64,000 bases of DNA from Euborellia annulipes (GCA_023213315.1 JAKCPI010004538.1:1-64000); one strand, 5' to 3'; positions 45,832-57,105 are shown, numbered from the stretch's first letter. The notes: generated by a model not told the origin, from the sequence alone. Translations and numbers: made by a program.

Positions 45832-45928
45832 AACGTGAAGATCCATCAAAATCTCGACATCGAATTTTTGACATGAATCCAATACTTTCTCTCTATATAT
45901 ATTAACATATATAGATGTAAGAGAAAGT
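45832..45928 (+). mobile_element. HINE 3' end fragment inside the 1.88 kb element
   Basis: aaaacgtgaagatccatcaa through to gatgtaagagaaagt is the last ~95 bp of the HINE family. The upstream body is missing. Confidence 0.75.
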
Positions 45929-45965
45929 AAAAAAATTTCGAATGTGGAGTGCCAAGTTGTATAAA

Positions 45966-46161
45966 TTAGCAAAGAGGTATGCTTGTTTTTTGGCAAAGAG
46001 AAAAATAACTTTTAGAGTGTTTTCTTCAAATATTTCGATGGCATTTAATAGGACTTCTTCATCAGCGGTGAAGCGCTATTAAATGTCTTCGAAATATTTG
46101 AAGAAAACACTCTAAAAGTTATTTTTCTCATTGCCAAAAAACAAGCATACCTCTTTGCTAA
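45966..46161. mobile_element. Long hairpin element inside the 1.88 kb element
   Basis: ttagcaaagaggtatgcttg at the left and caagcatacctctttgctaa at the right head inverted arms of about 85 bp. A short loop around cttcttcatcagcggtgaag joins them. The arms are almost perfect, so it is young or maintained. The flanks show no clear duplication. Confidence 0.8.
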
Positions 46162-47229
46162 TCTAACAAAATTATCAGAACTTTTTTGTCACTCTGTATA
46201 TATGTATATAAACAAATTTTAAATGAGAATTCATAGGCCTAAACTAGGATTCCAGCATTCAATACTGCTGGTCGTAATAGTAGATCTGGTAGACTTAAAC
46301 TAGTATTTCGAATACCTGGTCTGAGTCTAAACTTGTCAAAAAGGGACATAAGTAGACTTGTTAGACCCAAACCAGACTATCAAATTTCCATAGAAACCAT
46401 GCTTTCAAATCCTAGTTTGATTCTGTTAAGTCTACTTAGACAACAATTAGATTCTGAGGTTTTGTAGACTCAAACCAGGCGTTCGATTTCGACTCGGGTT
46501 GCCATCAGTTATATGTAAAAGTTAAAGGGTAAAGGTAGCCTAATGTTCGGGTAATCCGGCATTTTCAGAATTCGGCATAGGGCCGGTCCTGTTTTGACCG
46601 GATTAGCAAGACACTACTGTATATATATTGTAAACATTGTTGTATTTTATGAATTGTACCCCCGGGACCAGAACTAGCTACGCTACTGAATAAGATTTCT
46701 CAAAATATCACTTTCTATAGGCTAAATATTTGAGAATTATTATTAGTACAGTCAATTTCACGTCATAACTAAATTTCTAAATGAATTTAAAGACTGTTTT
46801 CATGTCAATATGGAGTTCCAAATTCTCTACCCTTTTTTATTTTTAATTGATCTCTTCAAAACGAATTAACCTCATTTATCCTTTTCTTTATTCAAAAGTT
46901 CCTCCTCATTGCTAGTTAGTTATCATTTCTCTCCTCTCCCTCCAATTTGAATAATTGGATTTGAACTCTCGGCAGTTTTGACAGATTTGATTCGGAGATT
47001 TAGTATATATATTATTATATATATATATACTTCTGTCAAATGAAAATTTATATCCTGTCCTGAATACAAAAAAGATCAACGATAAGATGACTATCAAAAT
47101 GATTTTTTTTTCTGTGTTAAATAGATTCTTTTTGGTCTAAGTAAAACACGATATTTTAAATAAATCATAGAAATTGTTAACAAATTGTTGCTATTTTAAC
47201 TCGAAAATGCAGCTTAAATATTAATTTTG

Positions 47230-47450
47230 AATAAAAGGAAGCGGGTGGAACCAGAAATAAGGATTAGTTCACTAGCTAGAACAAACGCAGGAGGTGTTAG
47301 AGATAGGAAATGATATAACTTCACGGGGTGCCGGTAGATGGCGACGGCCAGAGGCCGGTTGGGTTTGAGGTGTATGTCTTCAGGCACCTCGAATAAATAA
47401 ACGGTGATCCCGATAGGAATTTCAAAAAATAATAAGAATAATTAAGCTTT
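47230..47450 (-). repeat. Dispersed GC-richer repeat, copy 1 (right arm)
   Basis: Mirror of 10955-11165. Confidence 0.6.
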
Positions 47451-47599
47451 TACATGAACTCTGAATCTAGCTTAGCTTTATAAGATAAAATTCTTAACGA
47501 AAATTAGTTTTTTTTTCTTTCCGCTAATAATTCAATTCAATTATTATTAATTGCTTTTTGAGGTTGTGTCTTTGATGTGATTATAATGGGTAATGGAGA

Positions 47600-48045
47600 T
47601 ATCAGCCAATTTGGAATGATTTTGTTCTAGCGTAATAATATATACTCAACAGTGTGACTCTTAGGGCAAGAGGAAGTTCATGGGCCTCCACACAGACTTG
47701 AGGAGGGACTAGTTCTGGCTAGGACTAGGTCCTAGGCAAACTCTCAGTGCGGAATTTTGCACAACTTTAAGAGCTCTTAGCATACTCTCTCTCGCTGAGG
47801 AATAGACTATTGCTCCATATTCAATCTTCGACCTGATTATTGCTTTGTATGTGTTCAAGAGAGTTTGTCTGTCAGCACCCCATTTAGTGCTATTAAGAAT
47901 TTTGAGAATATTGAGATCTCTAACTCGTGTAAGTTTCTTATAAAATATTAATCCGAGAAATGTGACAGAGTCCACAAAGTTCAATGAGATGTCACCTAAC
48001 TTCAAAGTGGGGTTGTTATGATTCTTTCTCTTTCTGGAAAAATGA
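47600..48045 (-). pseudogene. Jockey-like RT 3' relic (right arm)
   Basis: Mirror of 10350-10790. The minus-strand frame 47709-48005 stays open for 98 codons through VVQNSALRVCLGPSPSQN. It shows that the left copy's stop near 10626 is a later frame break. It is still only the thumb and C-terminal end of the enzyme. Confidence 0.85.
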
Positions 48046-49556
48046 ATACAGATAAGTATAATCCACCGATATTAGTTTACAGGCGTGGTAATGGAATTTT
48101 TTTTTGTGAAGGTAGGTGGAGGGGGCTAATATTGAATTTTTTAATAAATTAACAATTATAAAATTATAATAAGCCTATAACGGGTCATTCAAGTTTTACG
48201 TAAACAACCCAGGGAGAGAGAGGTATCCTGTTTATTTTGCTGACAAGGGGAAGGGGGAGGATTAACCAGCCCAGCACTTTTCAATGGAAAAAGGCCAAAC
48301 GAAAAGGAAATGGAATTTTTACTTAAACAAGGAGGGGGGGGGGGGGGGGGGTAACGATTATTATTACTGCTTTATACACTCAAAATATAGGCCTACATTA
48401 ATTTTTTGAAATTTTGAGATTATTCATAAAAACAAAGTGGTTGGTCCATTTGTCTTGTAACCTTTCCCACAACTAAAAAATATTATGATTCTATTGTTAT
48501 ATAGGCCTGCTTATTTTGTTTTTAGAATCGATTTTCTTAAGCTTGAAATTTAAAATCTATGAATTTTATATTAGAAAACTTTTTTTTTATTTTATTTTTG
48601 TTATTATAAGCTAAGTTTATTCCACGATTTGAAAACGAACCTATAAAGTTTTTTTCTTCTTATTTTCTAACAATATTTTATTGGAGGTTAAATTTGATCT
48701 CACGCTGTTCACACACACAAATAAACTGTCAGAAAAAGTGGCACGTGAGAAAAAGTTTATTTTAAAAATACTAAACTTTATTAGCTAAAAGCTTTTTTTT
48801 TCACACTCGGCAAGAAAGAAAAGGAAGAAGAGGCGGCATTCCTCGCCTGCCCGTATGTTTGCCATAACCAAGAATGAGGACCCCAATCGAGAGCTTATTT
48901 TACAAGAATGGTCCACTCTGATACTTATAAAGACACCAAAAAAAGGGGAGATTCTGCTTATCTATTACACAATAAAGTAAATAATATCTAGGCCTGCTCT
49001 TGCTTATGTTCTAAGGGTATCTTGACGTTCTGAACAAAGCTAATATATATGGACGAAATATATATGAACATAGGCGTAACTAGGGGGGGTCATTTTTACT
49101 TTTTTAATTTAAAAAGTCTATAGATCAAGCTAAGTTTGATTAGATAGCTAAAACGCAGATTTTAGTGCTGAATTTCCAAAAAAATTTTATACCCCATGGA
49201 AGTCGTCTTATTATTATGTTAACCCTAATTATAGAAATTAAGTAAATTAAATCTGGCACTGTCGAGTTCAAATTCACCTCATGGCAATAAATTAACCATC
49301 TCATTATGATCTTACTTCAATGAGAACTTCATTAATTAAGCAAGACCCTTTTTTGATGGGGGGGGGGGGGGGAGTTCAAGAAACTTTTTTCATACATTTG
49401 AAAAATTTAAGATTATTTTTGTGTATTTATAAATCATTTTTTTTTTTTATAGCTAGAGTAAATTATTATATTTTACTTTCCCTTACCCCATATGTAAAAT
49501 AATATGTATTATAGTGCTTAAATATCTAGTCAGGGCTTGGTCCCATGGGGGAGAGG

Positions 49557-49680
49557 CATGGGCGTAACTAGGGGGTCCCGGAGGGGGCCTGGCCCCCCCC
49601 AGAAGCCTCGTGGCCCCCCCAGTAAGATCTTTGCCCCAAGAAAAAAAAATTGAGAAAATATGGGGCTTTCCAGGCCCGAG
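49557..49680. mobile_element. hAT-type fragment at the right palindrome boundary
   Basis: catgggcgtaactagggggt, G/C runs and aaattgagaaaatatggggc follow the family consensus of 14351-14510. The far terminus is missing after ccaggcccgagcc. The mirror of the left arm stops exactly where this begins. Confidence 0.7.
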
Positions 49681-50717
49681 CCACGTCAAATCGATACACT
49701 TTTTAACATCACCATCTCAGATTTCTATGAAATTTGGGTCATAGGTAGAGTCAATAGAGACTAAGAAAAAGCCCCAATTTCAACTTGATATCTCAACTCG
49801 TTTAAGAAATATGGCGGGTTAAATTTGTCAAAAATGGCAAAAAATCGACCTAACCACATCTATTTAAATTGCTCTAAAATCTCTTAGAGATGAGATAGAG
49901 AGATGAATGAGGTGTCGTTTTACAGCTTTTTAGACACCCTTTCCACTGATATACAACACACCTGGGGTGGTAATAAAAAAAAAATTTTAATTTCAAAATC
50001 AAAAAATTTAAATTAATTTTTCTCAAAAAGTACCACTTCGAAAATTTTGAAAAAAATTCTAAAATGGTCCTTGCTTAAAGGTTAAAAGATAATATAAGCC
50101 TCATCGAGGGATCATGATGGGATCATAGAAAAATTAATTAAAACAACCATTGCGTTAGTTTTTTGTCATAATTGGGAAATTTCCTATTTCGTTATTTATT
50201 TGAAGAGTTAGAATCGTTGTTTCATTCTCTCTCTCTAATGAATGCGAGTGATTGAAAGCAAAACGTGGTTGTTGGTTGCCTGTTTACTTGGCCAGTGAGA
50301 CGTTCTACTTGTTCTAAAAGGAAATGATTCGTCTGTTTTCGATTTGCGAGCAAAAGGGCGAGAGACAGGAGAGAAGACGAAGGAAGGGTTTGAGTTCTAA
50401 AATTCGATTTTATTCACTTCACACAATTAGATCCTCTCTCGAGAGTGGCTTAGTAATGTCATCGTTCAAACAAAAAAAGGACAAAACAATCCTTAAAAAG
50501 GATAAATAAAAGTTTTATCTTATTTAAGGCCGGTTACTTCACTTCTAATTAACTAGCTCTCCCTCGGATAAGCTAATTGACTATGGCTTTCTAGTCTTTT
50601 CACTTCTAGTTAAGTTAATCATATGATTAAATAACAGTCCAGATCGTAAAAAGACCCAAAGTTCGGTATAAGGTTTAGGGGTGAAATTAGAAACACAAGC
50701 CCTGTTTATTTATTTTT
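49681..50717. other. Flank right of the palindrome, no gene recognised
   Basis: AT-rich at 49690-50200. A more balanced stretch at 50260-50400 contains a 61-codon frame without recognisable motif. No terminal repeats were seen. Confidence 0.45.
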
Positions 50718-50748
50718 ACTTTCTCTTACCTCTATATATCTTAATATA

Positions 50749-51206
50749 TGGAGGATTCAGAATACAAGTGAACCAAGTCCACTTTATTTACTTTTGAGCT
50801 ACAGAGGTTTAAAGTTAAAGCTTCATAACAAAATTACCTGTTAATATTTTTTAAAAGTCAAGCCAAGCCGATTTTCACAACTAGGACTGGTTCATTATTA
50901 CACAGAAATTGTACAGTGAGGGACAATATTAAGTCCCACCCATGGGGGGATTTGTGATTGATTATTTCATTGTTTAAAAAAAAAAAATATTGTATATTTT
51001 TTAATGAAAACCTTCATGGTTCAAACCTAGAAAATTTCCAATAAAGATTTTCATTTTCTTTTATAATAACAATGAAATAATCACAAGTAGAAAACCCATG
51101 GGTAGGACTTAATATTGTCCCTCACTGTACATAGTTAGTGCTATTGCGTTGCTAACTCTAAAATGACAAAAAGTGGACTTGGTTCCTTTGTATTCTGAAC
51201 CCTCCA
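50749..51206. mobile_element. Tc1/mariner-like miniature element nested in HINE hairpin
   Basis: The termini tggaggattcagaatacaag and, inverted, tggagggttcagaatacaaa run on to accaagtccac and are flanked by TA. It is related in its termini to 23463-24418. It contains another element at 50914-51127. Confidence 0.85.
50914..51127. mobile_element. CAGTGAGGGACA miniature element, innermost nest
   Basis: The termini cagtgagggacaatattaag and, inverted, the same 20 bases run on to tcc(c/t)acccatggg and are flanked by TA at 50912-50913 and 51128-51129. A second inverted block (tgattatttcattgtt) lies inside. TA duplication fits the Tc1/mariner superfamily. The termini are nearly perfect, so it is the youngest layer here. 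Confidence 0.88.
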
Positions 51207-51572
51207 TATATAGAGAAAATATTGGTTTCATGTCAAAAATTCGATGTCAAGATTTTGATGGATATAGACGTTTTGAGGTCCCCTGAGTCAAAAAAAGTCG
51301 TTTTCATGACATGGTCTATCTGTGGTGTTGTGTTCAATTTTAAAGATGAAGGAATTGAGCTAGGAGGTTGAAATTTTATACTTAAGTTTTGTACCCTCCT
51401 GGACCGTGAAAATAAGCTTTTAAACAAAATCTGCCAAAGAGTACTAACTAACTAAATACTTTACTGATGTACTTTTTCAGTTTTTTTTTATTTTCTCAAA
51501 ATTCGCTCCAACGATTTAGGAGAAAGTAAAAAAGGGCGCGCCCTTCACACTTTCCTAAAAAATCTGGTGTGA

Positions 51573-52909
51573 CTGGCGCACAGCACACAACTTTCTCTTA
51601 CCTTCGGTAATCGAAAGTTGTGTACTGTGCTTGTAACACCAGATTTTTTGTGGCAACATGGATTTAGTTCCCGACAGTACGGAACATTTGAATTCAGATG
51701 TAAAATTTATAAGTATGGGAAAATATTTATATTTTGTTACCATGGCAACCATTTCTCCTATCTTTCCTATGAAGCACAAGAGTAAAGTGTGCTTCAAACA
51801 ATTTTGAGGGCAAAACGAGAATATACATTTGAAAGGGCATCTAAAAAATAATTGATTTTTGAATTTTAATCAAAATCGTTAGAGCAAATTTTGAGAAAAT
51901 CGAAAAAAACTGAAAAAGTACATCAGTAAAGTACTAGTACTCTTTGGCCGATTTTGATTAAAAGCTTATTTTTCCGGTCCCGGGGGTGTTTAACTTAAAT
52001 ATAAAATTTCAGCCTCATAGCTCAATTCCTTCATGCTTAAAATTGAACACACACACACACACACACACACATAGACACACAGTAGGACAGACCATGTCGC
52101 GAAAACCACTTTTTACTTTCTCTTACCTATGTATATATGTAATATATATATAGAGAGAAAGTATTGGATTCATGTCAAAAATTCGATGTCGAGATTTTGA
52201 TGGATCTTCACGTTTTGAGGTCCCCTGAATCCAAAAAAGTGGTTTTCGCGACATGGTCTGTCTGTGTGTGGGTGTGTGGGTGTGTGTGTGGGTGTGTGTT
52301 CAATTTTAAGCATGAAGGAATTGAGCTATGAGGTTGAAATTTTATATTTAAGCTAAACATCCCCCGGGACCGGAAAAATAAGCTTTTAATCAAAATCGGC
52401 CAAAGATTACTAGTACTTTACTGATGTACTTTTTCAGTTTTTTTCGATTTTCTCAAAATTTGCTCCAACGATTTTTTTTAAAATTCAAAAATCAATTATT
52501 TTTTAGATGCTCTTTAAAATGTATATTCTCATTTTGCGATTGAAATCTTCTGAAGACCACTTTACTCTTGTATTTCATAGGGAAGATAGGAGAAATGGTT
52601 GCCATGGTAACAAAATATAAATATTTTCCCATACTTATAAATTTTACATCTGAATTCGAATGTACCGTACTGTCGGGAACTAAATAAATGTCGACACAAA
52701 AAATCTGGTGTGACAAGCACAGTACACAACTTTCGATTACCGAAGGTAAGAGAAAGTTGTGTGCTGTGCGCCAGTCACACCAGATTTTTTGGATTCAGGG
52801 GACCTCAAAACGTGAAGATCCGTCAAAATCTCGACATCGAATTTTTGACATGAATCCAATACTTTCTCTCTCTATATATATTAACATATATCTAGAGGTA
52901 AGAGAAAGT
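51573..52909 (+). mobile_element. HINE-like element, split by another HINE
   Basis: The complete 5' hairpin is at 51573-51651, followed by the body and (CA)n core to 52114. The element resumes at 52785 (ggattcaggggacctc) and ends agagaaagt at 52909. AAAAA lies on both outer sides. Removing the insert restores the family consensus ccactttttggattc. Confidence 0.92.
52115..52784 (-). mobile_element. HINE-like element nested in a HINE
   Basis: A canonical 670 bp copy from actttctcttacc to gtcacaccaga, inserted in the T run of the host element's ccacttttttgg motif with T runs on both sides. It is nearly identical in sequence to 17256-17938. Confidence 0.93.
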
Positions 52910-53084
52910 AAAAATTGAAAAAAGGTTCTGCGTTCGGAAATATATTTTGATATTCACTAATTTTATTTATTATAGAATGAAAACAAGGGATTCATTTAGC
53001 ACTTTGATTCTTTTATTATGCAACTATTACGCTAGCCATTATCAGTGCCAATCGAGGTTTGATCAGGTCATGTAATAATATAAA

Positions 53085-53161
53085 ATATCTCAAGAATGAA
53101 TTTTTGATATGATCGTAATACTTTCGCACTATATATTTCATATATAGATAATAGAAAGTAA
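53085..53161 (+). mobile_element. HINE 3' end fragment
   Basis: aatatctcaagaatgaattt, then tactttcgcactatatattt and gataatagaaagt, are a diverged version of the 3' end with an internal deletion. Confidence 0.55.
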
Positions 53162-53590
53162 AAACATCCAACAAGATCATTCAACAAGCAACTCGTTCTT
53201 TTTTCTTCTTTATTTTTTCTTTTATTCAAATATAATGAATGGATAAACAAAACAAGACTTTAAAAGCAAATTAGAACCTCTAAAACATTGAAAATAAAAC
53301 AAATATTTGAATAGATTCTCCCTCCCTCTTTCTTTTTTTCCTGTGAAATATAAATATTTAAAAATGATCAGATGATTCCAGTTTCAATTTCATAATTGAA
53401 TTGAATGTAAATGAATTTAATTTTTTTTTGTCTCTATTGAGTAGGAATTCTTTATTTACTTATTTTTTTAAGAGAAATCACTTTCTCGATAGTTTTCAAG
53501 TTGATAAATTAATCAACTTTTAATTTATCAATAAAAGTGATGTAGCTACGATGAGACCGATTCGTCGTCGTCATATAAGTTGCATAAAAT
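53162..53590. other. AT-rich spacer
   Basis: No repeat family or coding signal was recognised. Confidence 0.5.
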
Positions 53591-53591
53591 C

Positions 53592-53770
53592 ATGGGCGTA
53601 ACTTGAGTATTTGGCTGGGGTGGGCCATGGGACCAGCTACCCTCCGGGGGGCCTTGAAAGCCTCATATTTTCTCAATTTTTCTTGGGACAGGGAGTTTTC
53701 TGGGGGGGGGGGGGGCACGAGCCTTCTGGGGGGAGGGGGGCCAGGCCCTCCCAGGCACCCCCCTAGTTAT
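53592..53770. mobile_element. GGGCGTAAC-type hAT miniature element
   Basis: catgggcgtaacttgagtat opens it and acccccctagttatcacata closes it. The inside has the family's ctccggggggccttgaaagc and tctcaatttttcttggg blocks. The last bases of the right terminus are altered. Confidence 0.7.
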
Positions 53771-53949
53771 CACATATATGTGAGTTATTTTTAAGAGAAA
53801 TATTAATAAAACGCAACGAAAAGAGCAGTCAATTAAGAATGAAATTAAAAAATATTTTTTTCAATTTAAAAATAAAATATGAAATTTTGTAAATTTCATT
53901 TACAATAGATCCAAAAACTAAGAAGCAAATGTTCAATTTCATTGCAATA

Positions 53950-54265
53950 TCTCTGCTTGAGATTTAATCTAAATCCCACAGGAGCAGGTTTGGCATTGCG
54001 TCAATCACTGACAAGTTGCGCGAATGGCGTCTCCGCTGGTTTGGATATGTCGTACGCCAAGAGAGTAGTGGTGTGGCGTGGACGGCGTACGATATGGGGC
54101 TCCTCGGACGACAACGTAGAGGAGCACCCAGGATGACTTGGCTTTATCGGGTCAGGAGAGATATGACCGAGTTTATCCTATCGGAGACAACAGCATTGAA
54201 TAGGGCGGAGTAGAGAGGTAGAATAAGGTCCGCCGACCCCGCACCGCGGGAATAATAAGGGCAGG
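53950..54265 (+). pseudogene. RTE-like LINE C-terminal relic
   Basis: The plus strand reads REWRLRWFGYVVRQ, later GAPRMTWLYRVRRDMTEFIL and SETTALNRAE, then a stop. Beyond it lies GRIRSADPAPRE in the same frame. This is the conserved ending of an RTE-like LINE family (REWRLRWFGHV…R.P…W…VRRDM…DR..WR..IR.ADP.PRG). The RT and endonuclease domains are missing. The block is GC-rich against its surroundings. The tail at 22804 and 34436 is from the same or a related family. Confidence 0.78.
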
Positions 54266-54612
54266 GACAAAAGAAGATCTTTAGATTTATTATCGTAAGA
54301 ATCACAAAATAAATCAATTTCTATTTGATTAATGTAAATTAAAAATACGTTAATTCCCAGGAGATTAGAAGTCTGACTTCCCAACAAGTTTCAGCATATA
54401 GCGATAAATTTAGCCGAATTACACATTGCCTACTTATAAATTTAGATTTATATTATTAGATTTGCTATAAAGAGAGAATCATTATTGGTAAAGAAATTCT
54501 TAAAATAAATTATACGTGTTTCTTTTACTCAATGGGCCCTAAGCTCTCCAAGACGGTTAGAACGATGTAAGAAATTGAATTGAATTTTGTTTTTTAATTT
54601 TTATTATAAAAA
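54266..54612. other. AT-rich spacer
   Basis: No gene or repeat recognised. Confidence 0.5.
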
Positions 54613-55364
54613 TCTGGTGTGACTGTCGCATAGCACATAACTTTCGAATACCGAAGGTAAAAGGGCTTGTCACACCAGATTTTTCGGGTCGACATATATT
54701 TAGTTTCCACCGAAATATTAGAATTCAAGATGTAAAATTTGCTGTGACTGGTCGCACAGCAAACAACTTTCCCTTACCCTTCGGCAAGAGAAAGTTGTGT
54801 TCTGTGCTTGTCACACCAGATTTTTTGTGTTAACATATGTTTAGTTTCCGACAGTACAGTACATTCGAATTTCAAGATGTAAAATTTATAAGTATGGGAA
54901 TATATTTATATTTTGTTACCATGGCAACCATTTCTCCTATCCTTCCTATGAAGTACAAGAGTAAAGTGGTCTTCAGAAAATTCCAATGGCAAAATATACC
55001 TTTTAAAGAGCATCTAAAAAATAATTGATATTTGAATTTTAATCAAAATCGTTGGAGCGAATTTAGAGAAAATCGAAAAAACTGAAAAAGTGCATCAGTA
55101 AAGTACTTGTACTTTTTGGCCGATTTCGTTCAAAAGCTTTGTGTCGCATCCCAGGGGGGTGCCGAACTTAAATATAAAATTTCAAACTCGTAGCTCTTTT
55201 TGTTCTTGAGATATTTTGTTCACAGACAGAACATGTCGCGAAAACCACTTTTTTCAGGGTACCTCAAAACGTGTATATCCATCAAAATCTCGACATAAAA
55301 TTTTTGACATGAATCCAATACTTTCTCTCTATATATATTAACATATATAGAGGTAAGAGAAAGT
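54613..55364 (+). mobile_element. HINE-like element with duplicated 5' hairpin
   Basis: The first hairpin is 54613-54683, followed by the start of the body to about 54748 (gaattcaagatgtaaaattt). A second, full hairpin (gctgtgactggtcgcacagc … gtcacaccaga, 54751-54822) follows, then the body again. The element ends gtaagagaaagt at 55364. The doubling could come from one element landing in another with partial deletion, or from replication slippage. Confidence 0.85.
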
Positions 55365-57105
55365 GAAAATAGTTGATTATGGGTAGTTTTTATTCGGGGG
55401 GGGGGGGGTTAATATAAAAATGAATGATTAAATTATTTTTTTTTTCTAAATCTCAAACTTTATCTTTATCTGAATATTTCAGTGCAAATATCAGCTTGAT
55501 ATGTTGAAAACAAAGGGAGTTATGATTTATTTTCTAAAAAAATATCACTTGAACTAGTCTTAAAGAGGCTTCCGAAGCTCATTTTTTCCAAATTTAAGAT
55601 GCATCAAGCCAAAGAAGAAGAGTTAACAAAAAACCAATGAACAAAACCAAGAAAATGAACAGTCGAAAGAAAAAAAAATTTTATTAATTAAGTTTTCTCA
55701 TGTGATTATTTCATTGTTTTTATAAAAAAAAGATGGAAATCTCTTCTACAACACAAGTTGCTATAAATTAATAGCCTATTAAAAAAAAAAAAAAAAAACA
55801 CCTCCTGGCTTGACGTCGTTGGTAGCGCGTCTGCCTTGTATGCCAAGGGTGGGGGGTACATTAATTATTACATTAATGTACATTAATAAAATTAAATTAT
55901 CGCTAAGCTTAAATATATGAATTTGCAAAAAATTCACAACAAATAAAAATCTCATTTTCCTGGGTGCCTACAGTTAATCGCATATCACAGAATTATATAA
56001 TAATTTAAATAATATAGCTTGATTGAGTTCTGTTGTGTATTGTAAAAAAAAAAATAACACAATGAAATAATCATATAAGAAAACGCATGTTGCTGCTTTA
56101 ATATTAACCCTAGAAGTTATCATAATTAAGCTTAATATTTATAAATATTCAAAAAATCCCATTTTCCTGGGTGCCTACTATTTCATCAACATATAATCAT
56201 AGAGGATAGATATATAAATTTATATGATGATGAAGTGATTCGGTTTAAATTAAAACAATGGGCAGAAAAGTTAAGTTCAAATGAATGAGTCTCTTTAATA
56301 AAAAAGAGCAAATAGGCTATGAATTAAATAATATTTATTATATTATGATTGATATTAAATTAAAATAAAATATATACCTACGAGTAAATTAAAAAAAAAA
56401 TAATTGTTTGAAAGCTCTCATGATAAAATCATTAGAAGCCTCAAAATATTTAGTAATTAAATTATTAATAATTTTATTTTCGATAAATGCAAGCAAATAT
56501 TTTTCTGATGAATGATGAATCAGTTTATCATTTGGCCACATTATAACAATTCCCTAGATAAAAAAATTTGTTAATTCAAAAATTTAAGAAAATTGATTAG
56601 GTTTCTGTGAAGGTGTGTTTGTATGTTTATAGCCCTAAATTATATTACAAATATATACGATCGTAAATCCATGGCACAATAAATCTGGAATTATATAATT
56701 TTAAATTTGTACTAATTATTTAAATAATATAAATAAGGAATTCTGTTGTTTATTTGAATGAAATGAATGTGTCTACTGATGAGTGCTGTCATTTATCAAA
56801 AATAACCTTATTAATAATTATATCTACCAATATATTTTATTAAAATATTAATATTTATTTATTTATAAATGCTACTTACACATTTGAGAAGAAAATTTCG
56901 ATGAGAATATTGAAGGCAAAAAGAGAACACAACACAAAAAAAATTATACGTCAGAATATCACAAGACCAATTTCAACTTGAAGCAACGAGTATAGAAAAA
57001 GAGCAAAGAGTATCTATGAAGGCATAGAGTTTAGAAAAGAGAAAAGAATCTACATGAAGACAATAACTTTAGATCAGGAATTTTAATATTAATAAAATTT
57101 AATTA
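55365..57105. other. AT-rich DNA with an inverted repeat and a tRNA-like patch
   Basis: A block ttttctcatgtgattatttc at 55692 returns inverted at 56083 (gaaataatcatataagaaaa), marking a possible 390 bp miniature element. A tRNA-like stretch (cttgacgtcgttggtagcgc, 55810) lies inside. The phrase cattttcctgggtgcctac occurs twice (55953 and 56160). No coding sequence recognised. Confidence 0.5.

Larger units (their letters stand above)
44619..46498. mobile_element. 1.88 kb CCCGAGTCGA-type element, right arm only
   Basis: The termini are a perfect inverted repeat of about 28 bp starting CCCGAGTCGAAATCGAACGC. The left arm shows the empty site (gcaatgcaac, 12146-12155). The flanks gcatt/ttgcc suggest a duplication of only about 2 bp (TT). 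Internally, many direct and inverted copies of a gaacgcctggtttgaacctt motif and a cctaccaggagaattagaag motif lie at 44755-45060 and again at 46270-46470. It also holds a HINE 3' fragment and a hairpin. No transposase frame was found. The superfamily is not recognised. Confidence 0.85.
44416..46619. mobile_element. pogo/Tigger-type miniature element split by an insertion (right arm)
   Basis: Mirror of 12028-12413. The terminus tagtagagtcttgctaatcc is at the left and cggattagcaagacactact at the right. The 1.88 kb element at 44619-46498 interrupts it. About 100 bp around the cggattagca/ttttacctttttt segment (12260-12360 in the left arm) is missing on this side. Confidence 0.8.
29061..49556. repeat. 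Right arm of a giant palindrome
   Basis: Reverse complement of 7910-28265. Elements found only in this arm are the SINE at 37651-37866 and the 1.88 kb element at 44619-46498. The mirror ends at gagagg (49551-49556). Beyond that the right side continues into a hAT-type fragment, while the left side continues into a different sequence. Several stretches (35190-35790, 28780-28890) are more diverged than the rest. Confidence 0.93.
50718..51522 (-). mobile_element. HINE-like element, truncated, with two nested miniature elements
   Basis: It starts actttctcttacctctatat. The short AT hairpin is split by an insertion at 50749-51206. The body then runs to ctccaacgattt (51520), where it breaks. The long terminal hairpin is missing. 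Confidence 0.82.

Noticed and set aside
7910..49556. The palindrome as a simple read-through artefact of one molecule
   Set aside because: The arms have different transposon insertions with proper target duplications and complementary deletions, which a copied read would not show. A haplotype mis-join is not excluded and is listed as a test.
50260..50520. Possible host exon or promoter with balanced composition
   Set aside because: The frame is short, has no recognisable domain, splice pattern or conservation evidence, and could not be supported.
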